Below, piece by piece: positions 48,401-61,814 of a DNA stretch of 64,000 nucleotides. This DNA comes from Strix aluco (lineage: Eukaryota; Chordata; Aves; Strigiformes; Strigidae). The first letter of the stretch is position 1, and the number at the start of each line of letters is the position of its first letter. The stretch is taken from contig NC_133946.1 of the NCBI RefSeq assembly GCF_031877795.1, positions 12,313,144 to 12,377,143 of the forward strand, read 5' to 3'. The notes under the pieces are model-generated. The model was not told the DNA's origin. It did no database searches and saw only the letters and a list, made by a program, of their open reading frames with translations. The translations under genes and the position numbers were made by a program.

Positions 48401-51400
48401 CACTGCCCCACGGCTTTGTGCTGCCTGGTAGGAAGCAGATGCTTCCTCACTGTCTCTTCTCCGCCTGCTTCCGAAGAGCAGAGTGTGCGAGCACCCAGCT
48501 CAGTATAACAGCAACCTCATGACCACGGGTCAGCAGAGGCTCCAGTCCAGCAGACACCTCTTGGTGTGATGTTTGGGAACAGGAGAGACAGAACCAGGAG
48601 ACGTTTGTCACAGGGAAGCACCCACGACACCCAGCTAACCTTGAAGGGCTCCATGATGTTGCTGAAACACTTGTTGAGTTGGCTCTGGGCTCTCTGCACC
48701 TCCTTTAGCTCCAGCCAGCCCACGGCGAACATGCTCTGCAGGAGAGGAAAACGGCCTTTCACCCACTGCTGTCTCCCCCAGGGGTGAAAACACAGCAACA
48801 GCTTCAGAGTGACACCACAGCTGCACCCTCCTGAGCCAGAGCAGACCTCTCTGGTGCACATCTCCAGCTCTGCACCGTCCTCACTCCCAGTTTAAAGCAG
48901 GTCTGACAGTCGTGCCGACGGATGGGGCCAGCAGCGACTCACTCAGATGGAAACCACCACCACAGGCCTCGCCCCTCTCCTTACCCAGGTCATGGCTGGC
49001 CCAGCCGTCTCCGTGACGGGTTCATACATCTCCAGGTCATTTCTCCGGACTTCAGAGCTCATGGGGTGCATCAGCGGGAACCCAAGCAAGACCACGTCAG
49101 CTTGTTTCACAGGCTCACCTGGGGAAAGGAGCGGGTCAGACCACGTGTGCCAGCTGGGGATAACTGCCAGAGTGAGTATTTACTCATACGGGGAACAAAC
49201 CTGACTCACACAGAACCATAAACTCAGAACAACAAGCGCCATATCAACGGGGAGAAGGTACTGGAGCTGGAGGGAGGACAACTCGTTGCTGCCTTGCTAA
49301 AGGCAGACCAGAACAGCAGCTTATGGTGTGTCCTCAGTGCTGTGTCTGCTGGAATCTCTGTCGAGGACACTGGCACAGCCCTAACGTGGTGGCACCCAGA
49401 CTGGTGCACTTCAGGTGCAAAGGAATAGCTCCCACCATCCCATAAAACCCAGATTAGCCTGCCCCTAACTGTGAGAAAAGGGGCACTCAGCTGGGCATGT
49501 GTGTCCACCAGAACCGGCCCCTTCACTTCCAGAGGGCCGGGGGCTGCTGGAAGGGCAACACACGGCACTTGACCTTGGAAAGAGAGACCCAACTGTCAGC
49601 AGTGGGTCCACAGCAACCACGCCATCTGCAGCCAGTACTAGAAGTCTCTTCCTACTCTCTGTGTTCCCAAATTTCCTAATTTTATGAATGCACTAATGAG
49701 AAACGATCCGCTAAGAGGCAGAAAAAATATCTACAAGCCAGGCTCTCCACACTGGCAACCCAACTGCTGCACCTGGAGAACAACGCTTAAGATCTTTATT
49801 TCAGCCAACTATTCCGCTGCTGTTTCTGTGTTTGAACCAGAGTCCCCACTTCTTGCAGGCTCACAAAGAGCGAGCAGTGGCCAATTCAAGGATCTGCTGC
49901 TGCCTTTCTGCTCACCTGGGATGTAACCGTCGTACTCGGGGTGATATTTCTTCTCCGCATCAAAGGGTACTTTGACTTTCTTGGCACAGTCCACCCACTC
50001 CTCTGGGACTGGGATCAAGAAGTCCCGAGCAACATCAGCTGCAAAATTTAAGCTGAAAAGAAGCGAGGAACAATGCTTTGTGTCAGGCATGGGTGCCCTT
50101 GACCCCCTCAGAGAGGGGAAAAGAAGAAAGGGAACAGAAAGAACTAATTGAGCCATAATGGCAAAGAAACAGCTACTCTGAAAGAATATGGGTCAAAGTT
50201 TAAGCTTGGGGTAACAGCTTTCATCGCTGGAGTTGGGAGTCCGTTCCTCTAGTTTTAGATGTCTCCAGCTGGCTAATTGCATAGACATCTCATAAAACGC
50301 AGGGAGAGAAACCCTCCTGTGAAGTGAAACCCCTCTCAGTCTCGTGTGGACACCTGGCACAGGTCGGATGAACCACCGTGGGACCACCTACTTCTTCCCA
50401 CTGACTGTAAAGGCAGAGACCAGCTCAGACAGACGTGTGTGAGGAGAGGAAAGGTGTGTCCCGTGCGGGAGCCCTGCCACGCTGCCAGGCAGAAAAGAAG
50501 AGAGATGGGCCAGTGCTTCAGCAAGGTACGTGCGTTACCTCCGCTGGGCCACGGCGTTGGTGTAAACAGAGTTATCAACCCGGTAATGATACTCATCTGG
50601 GGGCATGACACCTGAGGGGAGAGGAAGGGAACACTTCACACCGCAGCACACCCGAGGTCTGGCACGGCTTTGGGAACCCCTCCCACTGCATCGACACCTG
50701 CCCACGCGGCGAGGTGTTCCCTCTGCTCTGGGAGGAGCCCGCAGCCACCTCGGTGCAAGGCTCAGCAGAGGAGAACACAAATGGTGCTTGTTGTGAAGGA
50801 GAAACAACCCGGATTACAGATTTGGCTGATGGGCAGCAGGTGCCTCAACCTGAGGGCATCTCCCTCGCTTCACAGGCAAGGTGACCTTCAAGTCATTCAT
50901 TCTTTCAAGTCATTCAGTCAAGTCAATCAAGTCATTAAAACATGAAAATAGACGTTTAAATGTGTGACTGCTCTGGGGGATTGGGGCTGTCTCCAAGGGT
51001 CTTCACACAAAGACCCAGCCTGGAGCAACCCCAGGGGCTTTTCCAGGTCTGATCACCCCAGTTCCATCGAGACCCCTCTGCTGTATCCCAGCCTTCTCCT
51101 CCTGACCCTCCTCCCACAAACACCTCTCCTTCACTTCTCCTTTCCTTCCTCAGTGCCCCCTTTCAGCAGCAGCCCATCAGCGGTAACTTGCACTCAACGT
51201 AACAAGCTTCAGCAGGATTGCTGCCTGCCAAGAGACCCCTTGCCCTGCCAGACACATCAGCGGTTGTACTTGTTTGGCACCAACAGCACCAGTTGTCCTT
51301 CAAGGAATTAAACTCCTGCAGGCTCCTGGAGGATTTAAATTCAGGTCTCTTAGAAAAGACTTAAAGAAAAATCCTTCCTCTCTAAAGCCCTCACACTCCA

Positions 51401-54400
51401 TTTTCTCTAAGTGCCACAACAGCAGATCTGAAGGCACCTGCGCTTGTGGCATCAGCTTGTACCACCACGGAAGGAGAAATTTAGGTGTCCTGTGAGCAGC
51501 AAGGGGCTGAGAAAACAAACAACAGATACTGTGGCATCAGAAGAGAGCTGAGCATCCTGTCCCATGTTCACACGGACACAAACATTATCTGTGAGATATT
51601 CCAGAGGGCAGGGGTCTGAAGAACCTGTGTACTCCTGTCCAGGCCTGGCTGGAGGGTCCCTGAGCCTCTGCTCACAAACCCCTTCCCTACAAACAGGTCT
51701 GGCCGTTGCAGAAGTACCTCTGATGTGGTAGCATTGCTCCTCCTCGCTCCACACCATCCTGCTGCACCAGTACTGAGCCACAGCCCCCACCAGCTTCCAG
51801 CCTCCATCCTCCCGGAACAGCTTTTGGTCCTGGAAGGAGCCAAAAGCAAAGAAAAACAGGGACATGAGGGAGACTCAACCAGACCCAAACTCAGCAGGAC
51901 AGGAGCTCTAAGGAGATGGATGTAGCAGGAGGAAAGGTCAGAAAACTGGCCTGGCTTGAGCCAACAGGATGCTGAGCCACCCACGAGGAGCAAGGACAGA
52001 GGAGGCAGGGCTGAAGAAGGAAGCCTGGGGGGCTACCAGCAATGCTGACGGGAGCAGACAACAGCAGAGCTTCTCTGGGAAGGGACAGTGACGGTCACCA
52101 GACGCCCCGCAGGCCTTGCCACAGGGCCATCCAGGCAGCACGCTCTGCCGTTACCTGTGTGGTGCAGTAATACTGCTCAAAGGCCATCAAAACGTCCCCA
52201 GTGATATGGATTTCCTGGGCTCCGTAGATCTCTTCAGGGCAAACTTCCCGGCCAGTGGCTGCACTCTCCCATGGGAACTTCGCACCCTGCCAGGAGAAGG
52301 TGTTTGTGAGGCAGCGGAGCACAACACCTCGAGGTGCTCTCCCCAGCCCACCGCCTACGGGCATGAGGTCACAGCCCCTCGCTAAAATTGGAGCCAGAGA
52401 GGCAGAGGAAGGTCCAGCTGCCCTCCTGCTGCACCGCCCTCAGTCCAACATCCCTGTCCCCACCTCGTAGCCCTGCTCCCGTGCGTTGCGTAAGGCTCCT
52501 TCCAGCGTGCGGATCCGGTACTCCAGGATGGCTCGGGCAGCTTCAGGATAAAACAGCAGAATGTTCGGGAACATCCAGGTGTCCTGGAGACATCCAAGCA
52601 AGGCAAGGCAGTGGGATCGGCTGGTGGGGAACACAAATGCTCCCACCAGTTTCACCCTTCAAGTCCGTCCCCATCCCAAATGCTCTGACTGTGATTTACT
52701 TAAAGGTGCTGTCCCGTGGGCTCATTAAAAGGGATAAATCCGCAAGGAACCGCTCCTGCCCACACCTGCTGCTCTCAGGTATCTCACCAGGATGAGATCA
52801 GCAGGACCCCCCATCACGCAAGAGAAGGGAGGCAGGAGTCCTCCAAAGCCAGAGGCTCTGGAGAAGGTCAAAACTACATGCGTCACCAGGAAGAAAACAC
52901 ACAAGGTCCAGAGGACTGAAAAGCCCATGTCTGCTGAAAGACCGGATGAGGTTTAGCACAGGAGCCTCAGCACCACCCAGCAGTGTCTCCTGCTCACGCC
53001 ACCGATAGCTATTTGGCTGCAGAGCTGCGCACCCGTTCAGCGTGGCTGCTCTGAGAACAAAGCCACCCAGCCCAGCTGCCTTACTGAGTACACACCAAGC
53101 CTGTGTTTAAAAGTGGAATGTGCCCATCACACGAAACACTTCCATTTTTTCAGTGGTTCAGCCACAACAGGGCTCGCCGATGCCACCAAAGCTGGGAGGA
53201 GAAGCGCAGGTTTCAACTTGCTTCGATTTAAACAGCTAGAAGCTGGTGGCCGTGCTCTAAGCCAGTCACTGAAGCTCTCTTGGGGGAGCAACCTGAACTA
53301 CCTTAGCCCCAGATCCCAGCTTGGGGAAGGGTGCTGCCCTGCAGTGGGGTCTCTCCCAGCCCCTCGCCCCCGTGCGCTATGCAGCAGCCCCAGGCATCTG
53401 GTTTTGACTTGGGAAATTTTCTTTTGAGTTAGAGGACAACGCAGAGGAGTGGCTCCAGGGATCGAGCTGGCTCTGGGTCACTCTTAGGGAAGGAGCAGGA
53501 GGATGCTCCCCAACACGAGGCTGGTGCCACGGTAACCCTGCGTGGGGGGAAGGAGGAGCCTCCCAGCAGCCTCCCGCCGAGCCTCCTCCATCCCAGTTGT
53601 GGCGCAAAGTCCCCAGCACAGCCTCCACCCACCTGGTCCCAGAAGACATGTCCCCAGTAGTCCTCGCCCCGAGTGCCGTTGGACAAGCCGCCAGGGCTGA
53701 TGCCATGGAAGTGGAAGGCGGGGCTGCCGCGGGGCGGGATGGCGCTCAGCAGGTAGTAGAGGCAGCCGTAGAGGGCCTGTCTCAAAGGCAGGGGCCCATC
53801 CAGGTCGAGGCAGCAGTCCCCCCACAGCGCGGCCCAGGCGCGGGTGTGCGAGGAGTGCAGGGAGCCAGCGGCGATGAGGGCCAGCCCTTCGCTGTAGCTC
53901 CTCTTCACCTCCTCCTCACTCTCAGCCACGGCTGTCAGGAACTCCCAGGATCGCTCCCGCTCCTCCCCACGCAATGTCAAGGTTTGCGGCACGGGAGTCC
54001 AGAGCATGTGAACTGTGGGCCGGGGCCCCCCCTCCACCTCGGGGACCCGCGTTTTCCCATAGACGTAGCTGTGGGAGATGGCGAGCAAGGGGGGAGGGAG
54101 AGCGGAGCGGGTGGGACTCGGTGCACATCCACACGTACAGAGGGGACCCACCAGCAGCTCAGCATCAGGCTCTCCTTCCCACCCAGGATGGAACCTCCCT
54201 CATCCCCGCACTTCAGCTCAGCTGCCATCCCACCCCCACAGCACGGGAGGCTGAAATTCATTACAACGATCCCCAGACCCAGCAAAGCATTTTTAGAGGC
54301 CACCTCCTCCAAACCACTACCTCCCCCAACTCATTGCTTCGTAATCACAGCTAGTCCCTGCCGCCTTCATTGCTCTTTTATGTGTAAGTCATAATTCTGG

Positions 54401-55581
54401 AGTTGCAACTAATAATAATCTTTCTATACTTAATTTCGGGTTTTTTTATACACCTGCCAGAAGCAGCAGATTCGCACAAGCCTCCCCACTACTTACCACT
54501 CCAGTCTAGCTCTAGCCTTACTTTGCAATTTATTTCCTAACGGTGAGCAGGGCAGCACGCAACAGCCCGTGAAGGATGTATTCAAGGCAAGGTCCCCCCC
54601 GTGATCCAGACTCACTGTGCTCCCTGGAAGTCCGGCCCTTGGTTCAGGTCCAAGTCCTGGCTCTCTGGCACGAAAGGACTCTGGAGCTGGACTATGATGG
54701 GTTGGGTGGCGTGAGCCGCTCGCCGGATGGTGATGCTGAAGGCCATCAAGTGGACGAGGGAATGGTGAGCGTAGATCTGATGGGTGGCTGTGTAATCAGC
54801 GGCCTGAAGCACGTGGCTGAAGGTTCCTGTAAGCACAGCAAGTGCCGTCAGCCCTTTGGTCCTGATGTTCTGTCCTATCTACTGGTTCCTGCTGGCAAAG
54901 GAGCCACTTTTCCCAGGTCCAGATCCAAACACAGCTTTTGACCAGGCAACACTGTCACACTGAATCTAGCCGAGCCGCTGAGGAGTGATTTGTGCTATAA
55001 AACATTCTATCAGGCTTCATGTTTAAGCAGCGTTTGCTGAGCCTGGCTCCAGCAGGGATTGAGATACAGTCTGAAAATCGCTCTTATTCTCACAAGAAAG
55101 GGGAATTTCCACTCGCCCCGACACAACTTCAGATGAACAACACCCGGCAGGTGAACGGAGAATGGGGAGAAGAAAGATGCGACCTCATGAGAAGCAGTGG
55201 GGGCAAAGAGACTTTTAACTTCTAGAAGAGGGTCACCAGCTAGAGGGAAGGAGCGATGGGTGCCTGAGATGGAGATCTGAAGGGAGGCAGCAGGACAGGG
55301 CGATTCCTGCCCCTGCTCTGCTGTTTACCCGTCCGGGTGTTCAAGGTGAAGGTCTCAGCCAGGCTCTCCACACCGGGCACCGTCATCCTCACGCTGACAG
55401 GGCTGGGGATGTCGGCACGGTGCGTGTCTCCTGCCGCCCCGTTGTACACGCCGTTGACGTGGAGGATGTCCCGGTACACGCGGGTGCCCAGGTAAGCATT
55501 CGTCTCTGTAGCCAGCAGCCGCGGGTCCGAGGGCAGGGAAGTGGAGGTGAACACGGCCGGGTCCTCTTCGCCATCAGCCAT
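45492..55581 (-). CDS. PGGHG: Protein-glucosylgalactosylhydroxylysine glucosidase (12 coding exons)
   Basis: Cytosolic GH65 enzyme that removes glucose from glucosyl-galactosyl-hydroxylysine of collagen. Coding exons: 55329-55581, 54616-54826, 53633-54068, 52464-52583, 52155-52286, 51718-51829, 50539-50611, 49916-50052, 48985-49118, 48640-48735, 48065-48162, 45492-45942. All are GT-AG with agreeing phases, giving 750 residues (human 737). It has no signal peptide. The start [11 protein letters not shown] and [20 protein letters not shown] align well with the human protein. The three carboxylates known to matter in the human enzyme (Asp301, Glu430, Glu574) correspond to Asp299 in [12 protein letters not shown], Glu428 in [11 protein letters not shown] and Glu572 in [10 protein letters not shown]. 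An acceptor at 55597-55598 implies an upstream non-coding exon. The C-terminal 60 or so residues are poorly conserved and lie beyond an internal poly(A) signal, so the true end is uncertain. Confidence 0.93.
45691..45696 (-). terminator. PGGHG: Poly(A) hexamer inside the last PGGHG exon
   Basis: AATAAA on the gene strand, with a GT/T-rich downstream element at about 45640-45654, looks like a working poly(A) site. It lies about 200 nt before the in-frame stop at 45492, across the codons for Lys-Ile-Lys. Either it is skipped, or the real stop is reached earlier by a route not visible here. Confidence 0.55.
50889..50936. repeat. Short tandem repeat, CAAGTCATT units
   Basis: Four to five imperfect copies of CAAGTCATT(CA) in a PGGHG intron. 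Low-complexity array without other features. Confidence 0.75.
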
Positions 55582-56839
55582 TTTTACTGACCCGAGCTGC
55601 AGAACAACACGAGAGTCAGGCCCGAGGGTTGAAGGGACAAAGTCGGGGCAGGCTGAGCACGGCTGTGCCAGACGCCAGCTGAAAGTGGGGGCCGCTCCTC
55701 TGTAACCTCCCCGCAATGCCCCAGGCAGCGGCAAAGCCGGCCGCTCGCCAGCCCCCAGCCCCATCGTGTTCCTGGGGTCTCCATTTCTTTTAGTCTCCCT
55801 TCTGATCACCACCAGTGCCTCTGCCAGCAGTTTTCCTCCATCCCAGCTTTCCTCCCAATGCCTGGGAAGGGTCTCCTCGCCCGGGCTCATTTCCTCCTTC
55901 GCTGTTTCCCTTGTTCTCTCTTCGCTCTGGCCATCTCCCAGCCCAGCAAAGTGGCTCCTGCAGCTCACCGAAACCACAACAACTTACCGGTTTTGTCACT
56001 TCCCCAATTTCCCCCCCCCCTTCCTCTTCTGCTGCCCTCTCCGTGACAGGATCTCACCAGTTTCTCCCAATACAACATCACCACCTTCCTCTTCTTTCTT
56101 CCTCCCAACGCTATTCAGTGACACTATTAAATACTCTTCTGTGGCCTCAGCAGCTCCTCATCTCCCAGCTCACTGTACCCCTGTGCGCCCCCTCACTCTT
56201 GCATCTCTAGCTCAGCTTTGGTTACTGGCTTGCTGGGGTAGGAGATTTTTATTTCATTTATATATAAAAAATATAAAAATATATATTGATATATAAACAT
56301 ATATATGAATACCTAATTACATATACACATATGAACAGCACGTTACAAAAGGGAGCTGTAGCTGGCACCTGGCAATGCCAAGCACTAGAATAATCCAGAA
56401 ATGACAGAGGAAGGCACTGAGCATCTCCCCACGTGGAGCTGGAGAGGCACCCGGGGCCACACGAGAGCTCACCCGGCTCAGCCCCCAGAATCCCCCCGAT
56501 AGCAGCCGGCTGCTGGCAGCTCACGGGGTCGGTTCGGTTTCCCCACGCCAGGCAGTGCCTGAGATTGAACTGTGAGAAAAACCCTCGTCCTGCCTTCGGG
56601 CAAGTTAAAAACACCCCAACCCCAAAAGGGGTGCAGAAAGCGAGGAGGGTCAGTCTTGCCTGCGGTCTGTGGCTGAGGGCGAGCTCCGGCCGGGCGGGCA
56701 GAGGCTGCTGCAGGAGCTCCCGGGGGAAGGACGGAAGTTGCCCAACTGAGAAAGAAGGAAGGAAATAACTTTTTTCCCTCATGCCTAAAAAAAAAAAAAA
56801 TTTAATTAAATAAATCTTGACATGCAGGTGCTTGCCCAG

Positions 56840-57330
56840 ACGAGCTCTTTGCCCCGGCGGGAGCGCAGAGGCCCCGGGGCCGCCGGGCGCTCCGGGGAAG
56901 GAGGAACCGAGAGGGAAAAACCCGTCTGCGATCGATGATTTCTCGCCCCGAAGGCGCCTGAGAAACGCAGCAGCGGCCGCGGAGCGGAGCTGCGGCTGCG
57001 GGGGGAGCAGCACAGCCCCGCAGCAGGACCGGCCCGCGACAGCCGCCCCGTGTCCCCGGGCTGGCTCTCACCCTCCTCCTCCTCGCTCCCAGGGGGAACG
57101 GGGCCGGGCTCCGCCTTCGGGACGCTTTTCGCGGCTGCCCCGGCGCCCAGCCCCGAGCACCTCCGGCCGCTTCCCGAGCCCGAGGACAGAGGGAGCAGCG
57201 TTGTCACCAAGCTGCCCCCAGAGAGGGCCCGGTCACCTCCTGATACACGCAGAAACTCCCACCCTCGCCCGGCTGAGCTCGGCGCACCCCTCGGGCACAG
57301 CACCTCTGCCCAGCTCTGCCCTGGCGTGAC
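56840..57330 (-). promoter_or_regulatory. PGGHG: Likely PGGHG CpG-rich promoter and 5' non-coding exon
   Basis: A CpG-dense block 1.3-1.7 kb upstream of the first coding exon, in otherwise moderate GC. On the gene strand it contains a good donor (GAGG/GTGAGAG, cut after position 57072) that could join the acceptor at 55597-55598. The exon start cannot be placed from sequence alone. Confidence 0.5.
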
Positions 57331-60300
57331 CCTGCCCCAGCTCCTGCCCCGCCACCACCTGCTTCTCCCAAGAGACCCAGGAGAGCGGGACCCGTGGGAG
57401 TCCTCGGGGCGGGTGGCACACGCACGTCCCCGGCCGTGGCAAAGGCTCAGGCTGTCGGTTTCCTTGCAGACCTTTTCAGAGCTGGCAAAGCTCCTGCTGC
57501 CTCGTGTCGCTGGCGAGCCGACAAGCAGATCCCAAAACTGTGGAATACAGCGGCCAAAATTCACCCCACGTTGTGCCCTTTGGCAAAGGGAGATGACAGC
57601 CCCTCCGCAGACACTTCCAGTCCCCAAACACAGCAAGTTCAGAGCAGAGGGGTGAAAAACAAAAAACCAAAAGAGGAAATTACTGTGGATCTAAATGGAT
57701 ATTCCCGCTGAAGAGGCAGATACTCCCTGCACGGCAGAGCCTGGCTGGACCCGTCCTGCTGCTGCAGACACGCAAGAGATGCCTTGGAGAAATCCTGAGG
57801 AGCAGCAGAGGGCAGAGCCCAACCACTGATACCTGCTCCCAGCTCTACTCCTTCCAGGTTCAAGGATCTAAACTCACACCTTGCCACAGCAAGTGTAATT
57901 TAGTCTCATCTTTAATCTTCACCACCGCCAGCTGGTCCAGACCAGGGCTGAGCCTATGGCAGAGGCACATCCAACCTGCCAGAGCAGGTGGCTCCCCCCG
58001 TGTGCTTCAGAGACCCCCCCAAGCCCCGGGCTGCCAGTGCCTCCTCCAGCAGCCACCAGCACGCGGGGGAAGAGCATTTCTCTCCCCCAGCTGACCCAGC
58101 GGGCACGCACTCTGCTTCCTTTGCTTTAGTAAAAAATATTGAAATATTCTTTTTCAGAAAAGCCCTTTCTCACAGCAAGCCAAAACCTCCTCGAACTCTG
58201 CCATAGCTCTTCCAAAGCAGCTGATCTTGCTGTGACCAGAATGGAGGGTTTCTGATGGCTTTTTTTTCCTTATTCATCTGCACAGTATGATTTTCCCCTG
58301 GATAAGTCAGGGCACAGACAAGTTTCTCTAAGAATTTCAGGGGAATCCGTTAACCATATCTGTTCTTTACCATCAGCTGTTTCTCCAGCTTCTCGAGGAT
58401 TTTAATTGGTCCTTTTCTTTAGCTCCTGTTCAAAACAAAATTTGCAAGGCTTTACTCCTCAACAAGATTATTCTCCTATTCATAGAAAACACAACCAAGC
58501 CTTTCACAGCTGTCCCGGACCAACGCGGCCACTTGTCACCCCTGTTAATCCCAGCAAGGCTCCCCAACACCAGCTTTCACTACAGACACGAAGCCTGATC
58601 TACAGGAGCAAAAGAAGGTTTTCAGGAAGGGGCCCAGGCACAGGAATTCTTCCCCCTCCTTCACACCTGAAAACGCTGAACTTGGGAGGGTTGGTGGCCA
58701 GAGGGGATTCGAGACCCCTGCTTTGGTGCCAGCAAAGGCAGACTGGTGCGGCCGTGCTGCCGGCACACATGTGCTCTGCAGCTCTTGCTCAAGCAGCTCC
58801 CCCAGCAGACAGGCCCCTCTTTATCTCTTGGTCTGGACTAACAGAAACAGAGCTAGAACTGCTCAGAGCCCGCAGGCAGCTGGGGCAAGACAGGGAGGGA
58901 GACGGTTGCTGCCTGGATGCTTCTTCCTGCCAAGGAGGAGAAAGAAGAGCTGCTCCCAACACCACACAGGTCGGTATTTCTACCACTAAAAGCAGCATAA
59001 AGAGGGACAGCGGAACAGGGGTTTGCTCCAGGAAATCAGCTAAGGCAACGGAGGAAGTAGGTCAGCGAGGGGGGTTTCCTGGAGGTCACTTGTTCCTTTC
59101 CCTTATCTCACAGAGGCAGATGTTTTGTGAAACTGCTCAAAAGAAAAATCTTTACCGTCAGAGGTTCTGCCAGCCCCCAGCTTTGTGTCTGCCGCACGGA
59201 GAGATGAGTGGCTGTCAGCTGGTTGGAAAAAGGCTCTGATGAGCGGGGAATCAAAGGGAAATCCTTTGGAATGTCAGCTGCAAGCAGCAGATATAAGATA
59301 AGAGGATTCTGTTCTTGCTTTTAAATTTCAGCAGTCATCTTTCATCAACAAATATGTGCTTGACCAGACAGCCCACGCAGCCCATCATGCCATTATTAAG
59401 GTAAAAACCTGCACCTTCATGGGACAGTTGTTCTGGGAAAAGAGCTCTGACCTCCTTCTAAAGACAAGACCCAATTTCATCCCACATGAGAGCCTGCTGT
59501 GACCAGGAAGCCCCAGGAGCTGCAAGGAGAATCAGGGAGAGGAAGGTGGCATTCCCAGCTCCAGAAGGAGAGCTCCGAGCAAGTCCGTACAAATCCCGGC
59601 AAACTTCCAGCAAAGCTGTTTTTAAGGGAGAGGAGGACACTGGGTTACTCAGCGAAGCAGGCACGTGTCGAAGTCAAGAGGGCACTGCCTGTGCCACCGA
59701 CACACATCCATCCCCACACCAGAGGAACAAGACCTGGGCTCAAGGCTCTCAGCCACTTCTGCTCTCAGGTTGGGGCAAGTTGGAAGCTGCTTTTGCAAAC
59801 TCCAGCCCAACTGGATCCAACACTGGCCACAGGTCTGGCAGCACCTCAGAGGGTCGGGGCTGACGGGCTGGACGGACAGACACCACCACGTACGGAGGGG
59901 CCGCAAAGGAGATGGAGCAGCCATCACCACGGTGGGACGAGCAAGGCCCTGCTCAATCAGACAGAAGAGCAGACACCACATCTGCAACAGCTTAAAAAAT
60001 AGTACATTGTGTCTTGAGTGTTAGAAATTTTAAAAAGCCTGAGAGAAAAGGTCTGCAATCCAGCAGAGCATCGCAGAGAGGTCCCACCTTGCTGGCTGGG
60101 GACACTATTTTTGACCTTGGAGGCACAGGGAGTTGGGTGCTGTTGAGGAAAAAAACACCAAATGCTTAAGGGAAGAAAAAAAAATTTAGTAGTGAGCAAT
60201 TTGGGAAAACCTTGCCATTTAAGGGTTTCCCGCTGCCATGCCTTTGGGAGAGTGGCCGGCCCCGTGCCGAGGGGTGGCAGCAGGGTGGTGGCAGCGGGGG

Positions 60301-60362
60301 GGTGGCAGCGGGGACAGGCTGGGCAGCTGCAGAGAGAGCAGCACGCTCGCCCTGCCACCGCC
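57331..60362. other. Intergenic between PGGHG and COX8, nothing recognised
   Basis: PGGHG and COX8 are transcribed away from each other across this 3-kb region. Open frames on both strands have no recognisable family features. An A/T-rich patch occurs near 58125-58160. The 100 or so bp before the COX8 start are GC-rich, with repeated GGTGGCAGCGGGG motifs (60275-60320), and probably form its promoter. Confidence 0.55.
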
Positions 60363-61711
60363 ATGCGGGGCTTTCAGGGGGGCTCCCGGCTGCTGGCCAC
60401 CCTGCTGCAGACCCCACGCATCCCCCGGGCGCACGTCGCCTCCAAGCCACCCGAACATCCAGTCTCTGCTGCTGTGAGTAGCTTGGGGGGGGGCTGAAAA
60501 GGGTGGGGAGGGCAACCTGCTCTCAGGGGACGCCCTGGTCCCCGACAGGGTGCAAACCCCTCCTCTGTATTACAGCCAGGTTATTTTTGTTGGGAGTGAA
60601 AGCAAAAGGGGAGGGGGGAGAAAAAGGAGGAAAGGTGCCCCTGGAGCAGTGCAAGGTCCAGACTGCACCCTCACAGTGGGTGCTCCCCCCCGCCAGGCTC
60701 TTGCTTCCATTTTATTGTCTTTTCAATCCCTTTCGTAACCTCTGGGGTTTAAAGTACCTGCTGAGGAGCCCCTGCAGCCCAGGGGGAGGTTAAGCCACGG
60801 GGCAGCCTGGGGACCTCAGGGAGGGGGTGGCAGCACAAGGCACCCTGCCAGCACAGACAGACCTGGGCCCTGTCCCCCCCATCCCACTCACCCCACAGCG
60901 GGTGTCCCCACAGGCGAGGATGGAGTCTGCTGTCATCCTGTGGTGGTCCCTCCGTCCTTCTCCCTCTGGGGATAATCCCCACAAAAACAGGAGCCACTCC
61001 AGCCGTGGAAACTGTCCCGGGCTGGGTGAAATGGGCTTGGAAAAAAGAGCTTTTCACCAGAAATCCTGGCTGGGTTTCACCTCCTGCCCTTGCTTGTGGG
61101 GTTTATCCCCCGCTGCCTTTCCAAGGTGTGCACCAAAATGCTCCATGAGCCTGGAGACTCTTTTTCTAGACAAATAAATAAAAAGAAATAAAGGTGACAG
61201 CGCAAGGGGTTAAGTGCTGCCCTCATGCACCAGAAATATAAGAGGCTGCTGCTGGTTGCAATTCACACCTCAAAGTCATCTGAAAGTCAGGCCCAGCTGC
61301 TCTAGGAAACGCCATGGCCCAAACCTCGCTGCTGACTGAAGGTCACGAGTTGCTCTGATTTCCCAGAGAGTATCATGACAGAGAGACACGGAGTGATGGA
61401 GAGAAGCCAGCTCAGTCCGTCAGTGGTGGCAGCTGCTGTGCTTCCCCAGATCTCCGTGCCACGGCCCCAAGGAGCGTCCATCTGGCAGCTGTGGGGCTGC
61501 AAGGAACAGGGACAAGCGTGCATGACCCATGGTGGTAGAACAGTCCCAGGACCCCCCCCCACTGCAGCCATCCCGCTAATTCTTCCAATTCTTCTCCCAC
61601 CTCCACCGACAGGAGCAAGCCCTCGCGTTCTCCGTGATGGCCGTGTGCTTCCTGGCGCCGGCAGCCTGGATCCTGGCGCACGTGGAGCACTACAAGAGCA
61701 GATCGGATTAA
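60363..61711 (+). CDS. COX8B: Cytochrome c oxidase subunit 8 (8B / heart-muscle type), two exons
   Basis: Exons 60363-60473 and 61613-61711, phase 0, 69 residues, the usual COX8 precursor length. It is a single-span subunit of mitochondrial complex IV. The first exon encodes an Arg-rich, acid-free targeting peptide (MRGFQGGSRLLATLLQTPR) and the start of the mature chain near HVASKPPEHP. The second gives EQALAFSVMAVCFLAPAAWI, then LAHVEHYK, matching the COX8 core (EQAxxxSV, PAxWxLxHxxxYK) with one transmembrane helix at about 41-60. The 8B assignment rests partly on place: mouse Cox8b lies near Pgghg, and humans keep only a pseudogene there. COX8A cannot be excluded without alignment. ATTAAA at 61809-61814 is the likely poly(A) signal; a cluster of AATAAA hexamers near 61171-61192 lies in the intron. 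Confidence 0.85.
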
Positions 61712-61814
61712 CAAGCAGCAAGAACCACCCGCACCCCGCTGGGAGCGGGCATCTGAGCAAAGGCAAGACCACAGATCTTCGCCGGGGAGGAACCCTCTGA
61801 GTTCGTTCATTAAA

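Noticed and set aside
50889-50936. CAAGTCATT array considered as a CRISPR-like or regulatory repeat
   Set aside because: Too few, adjacent and imperfect units in a vertebrate intron; it is a simple tandem repeat.
61171-61192. Cluster of AATAAA hexamers as the COX8 transcript end
   Set aside because: They lie in the intron before the exon that encodes the essential membrane helix. ATTAAA at 61809 after the stop is the better candidate.
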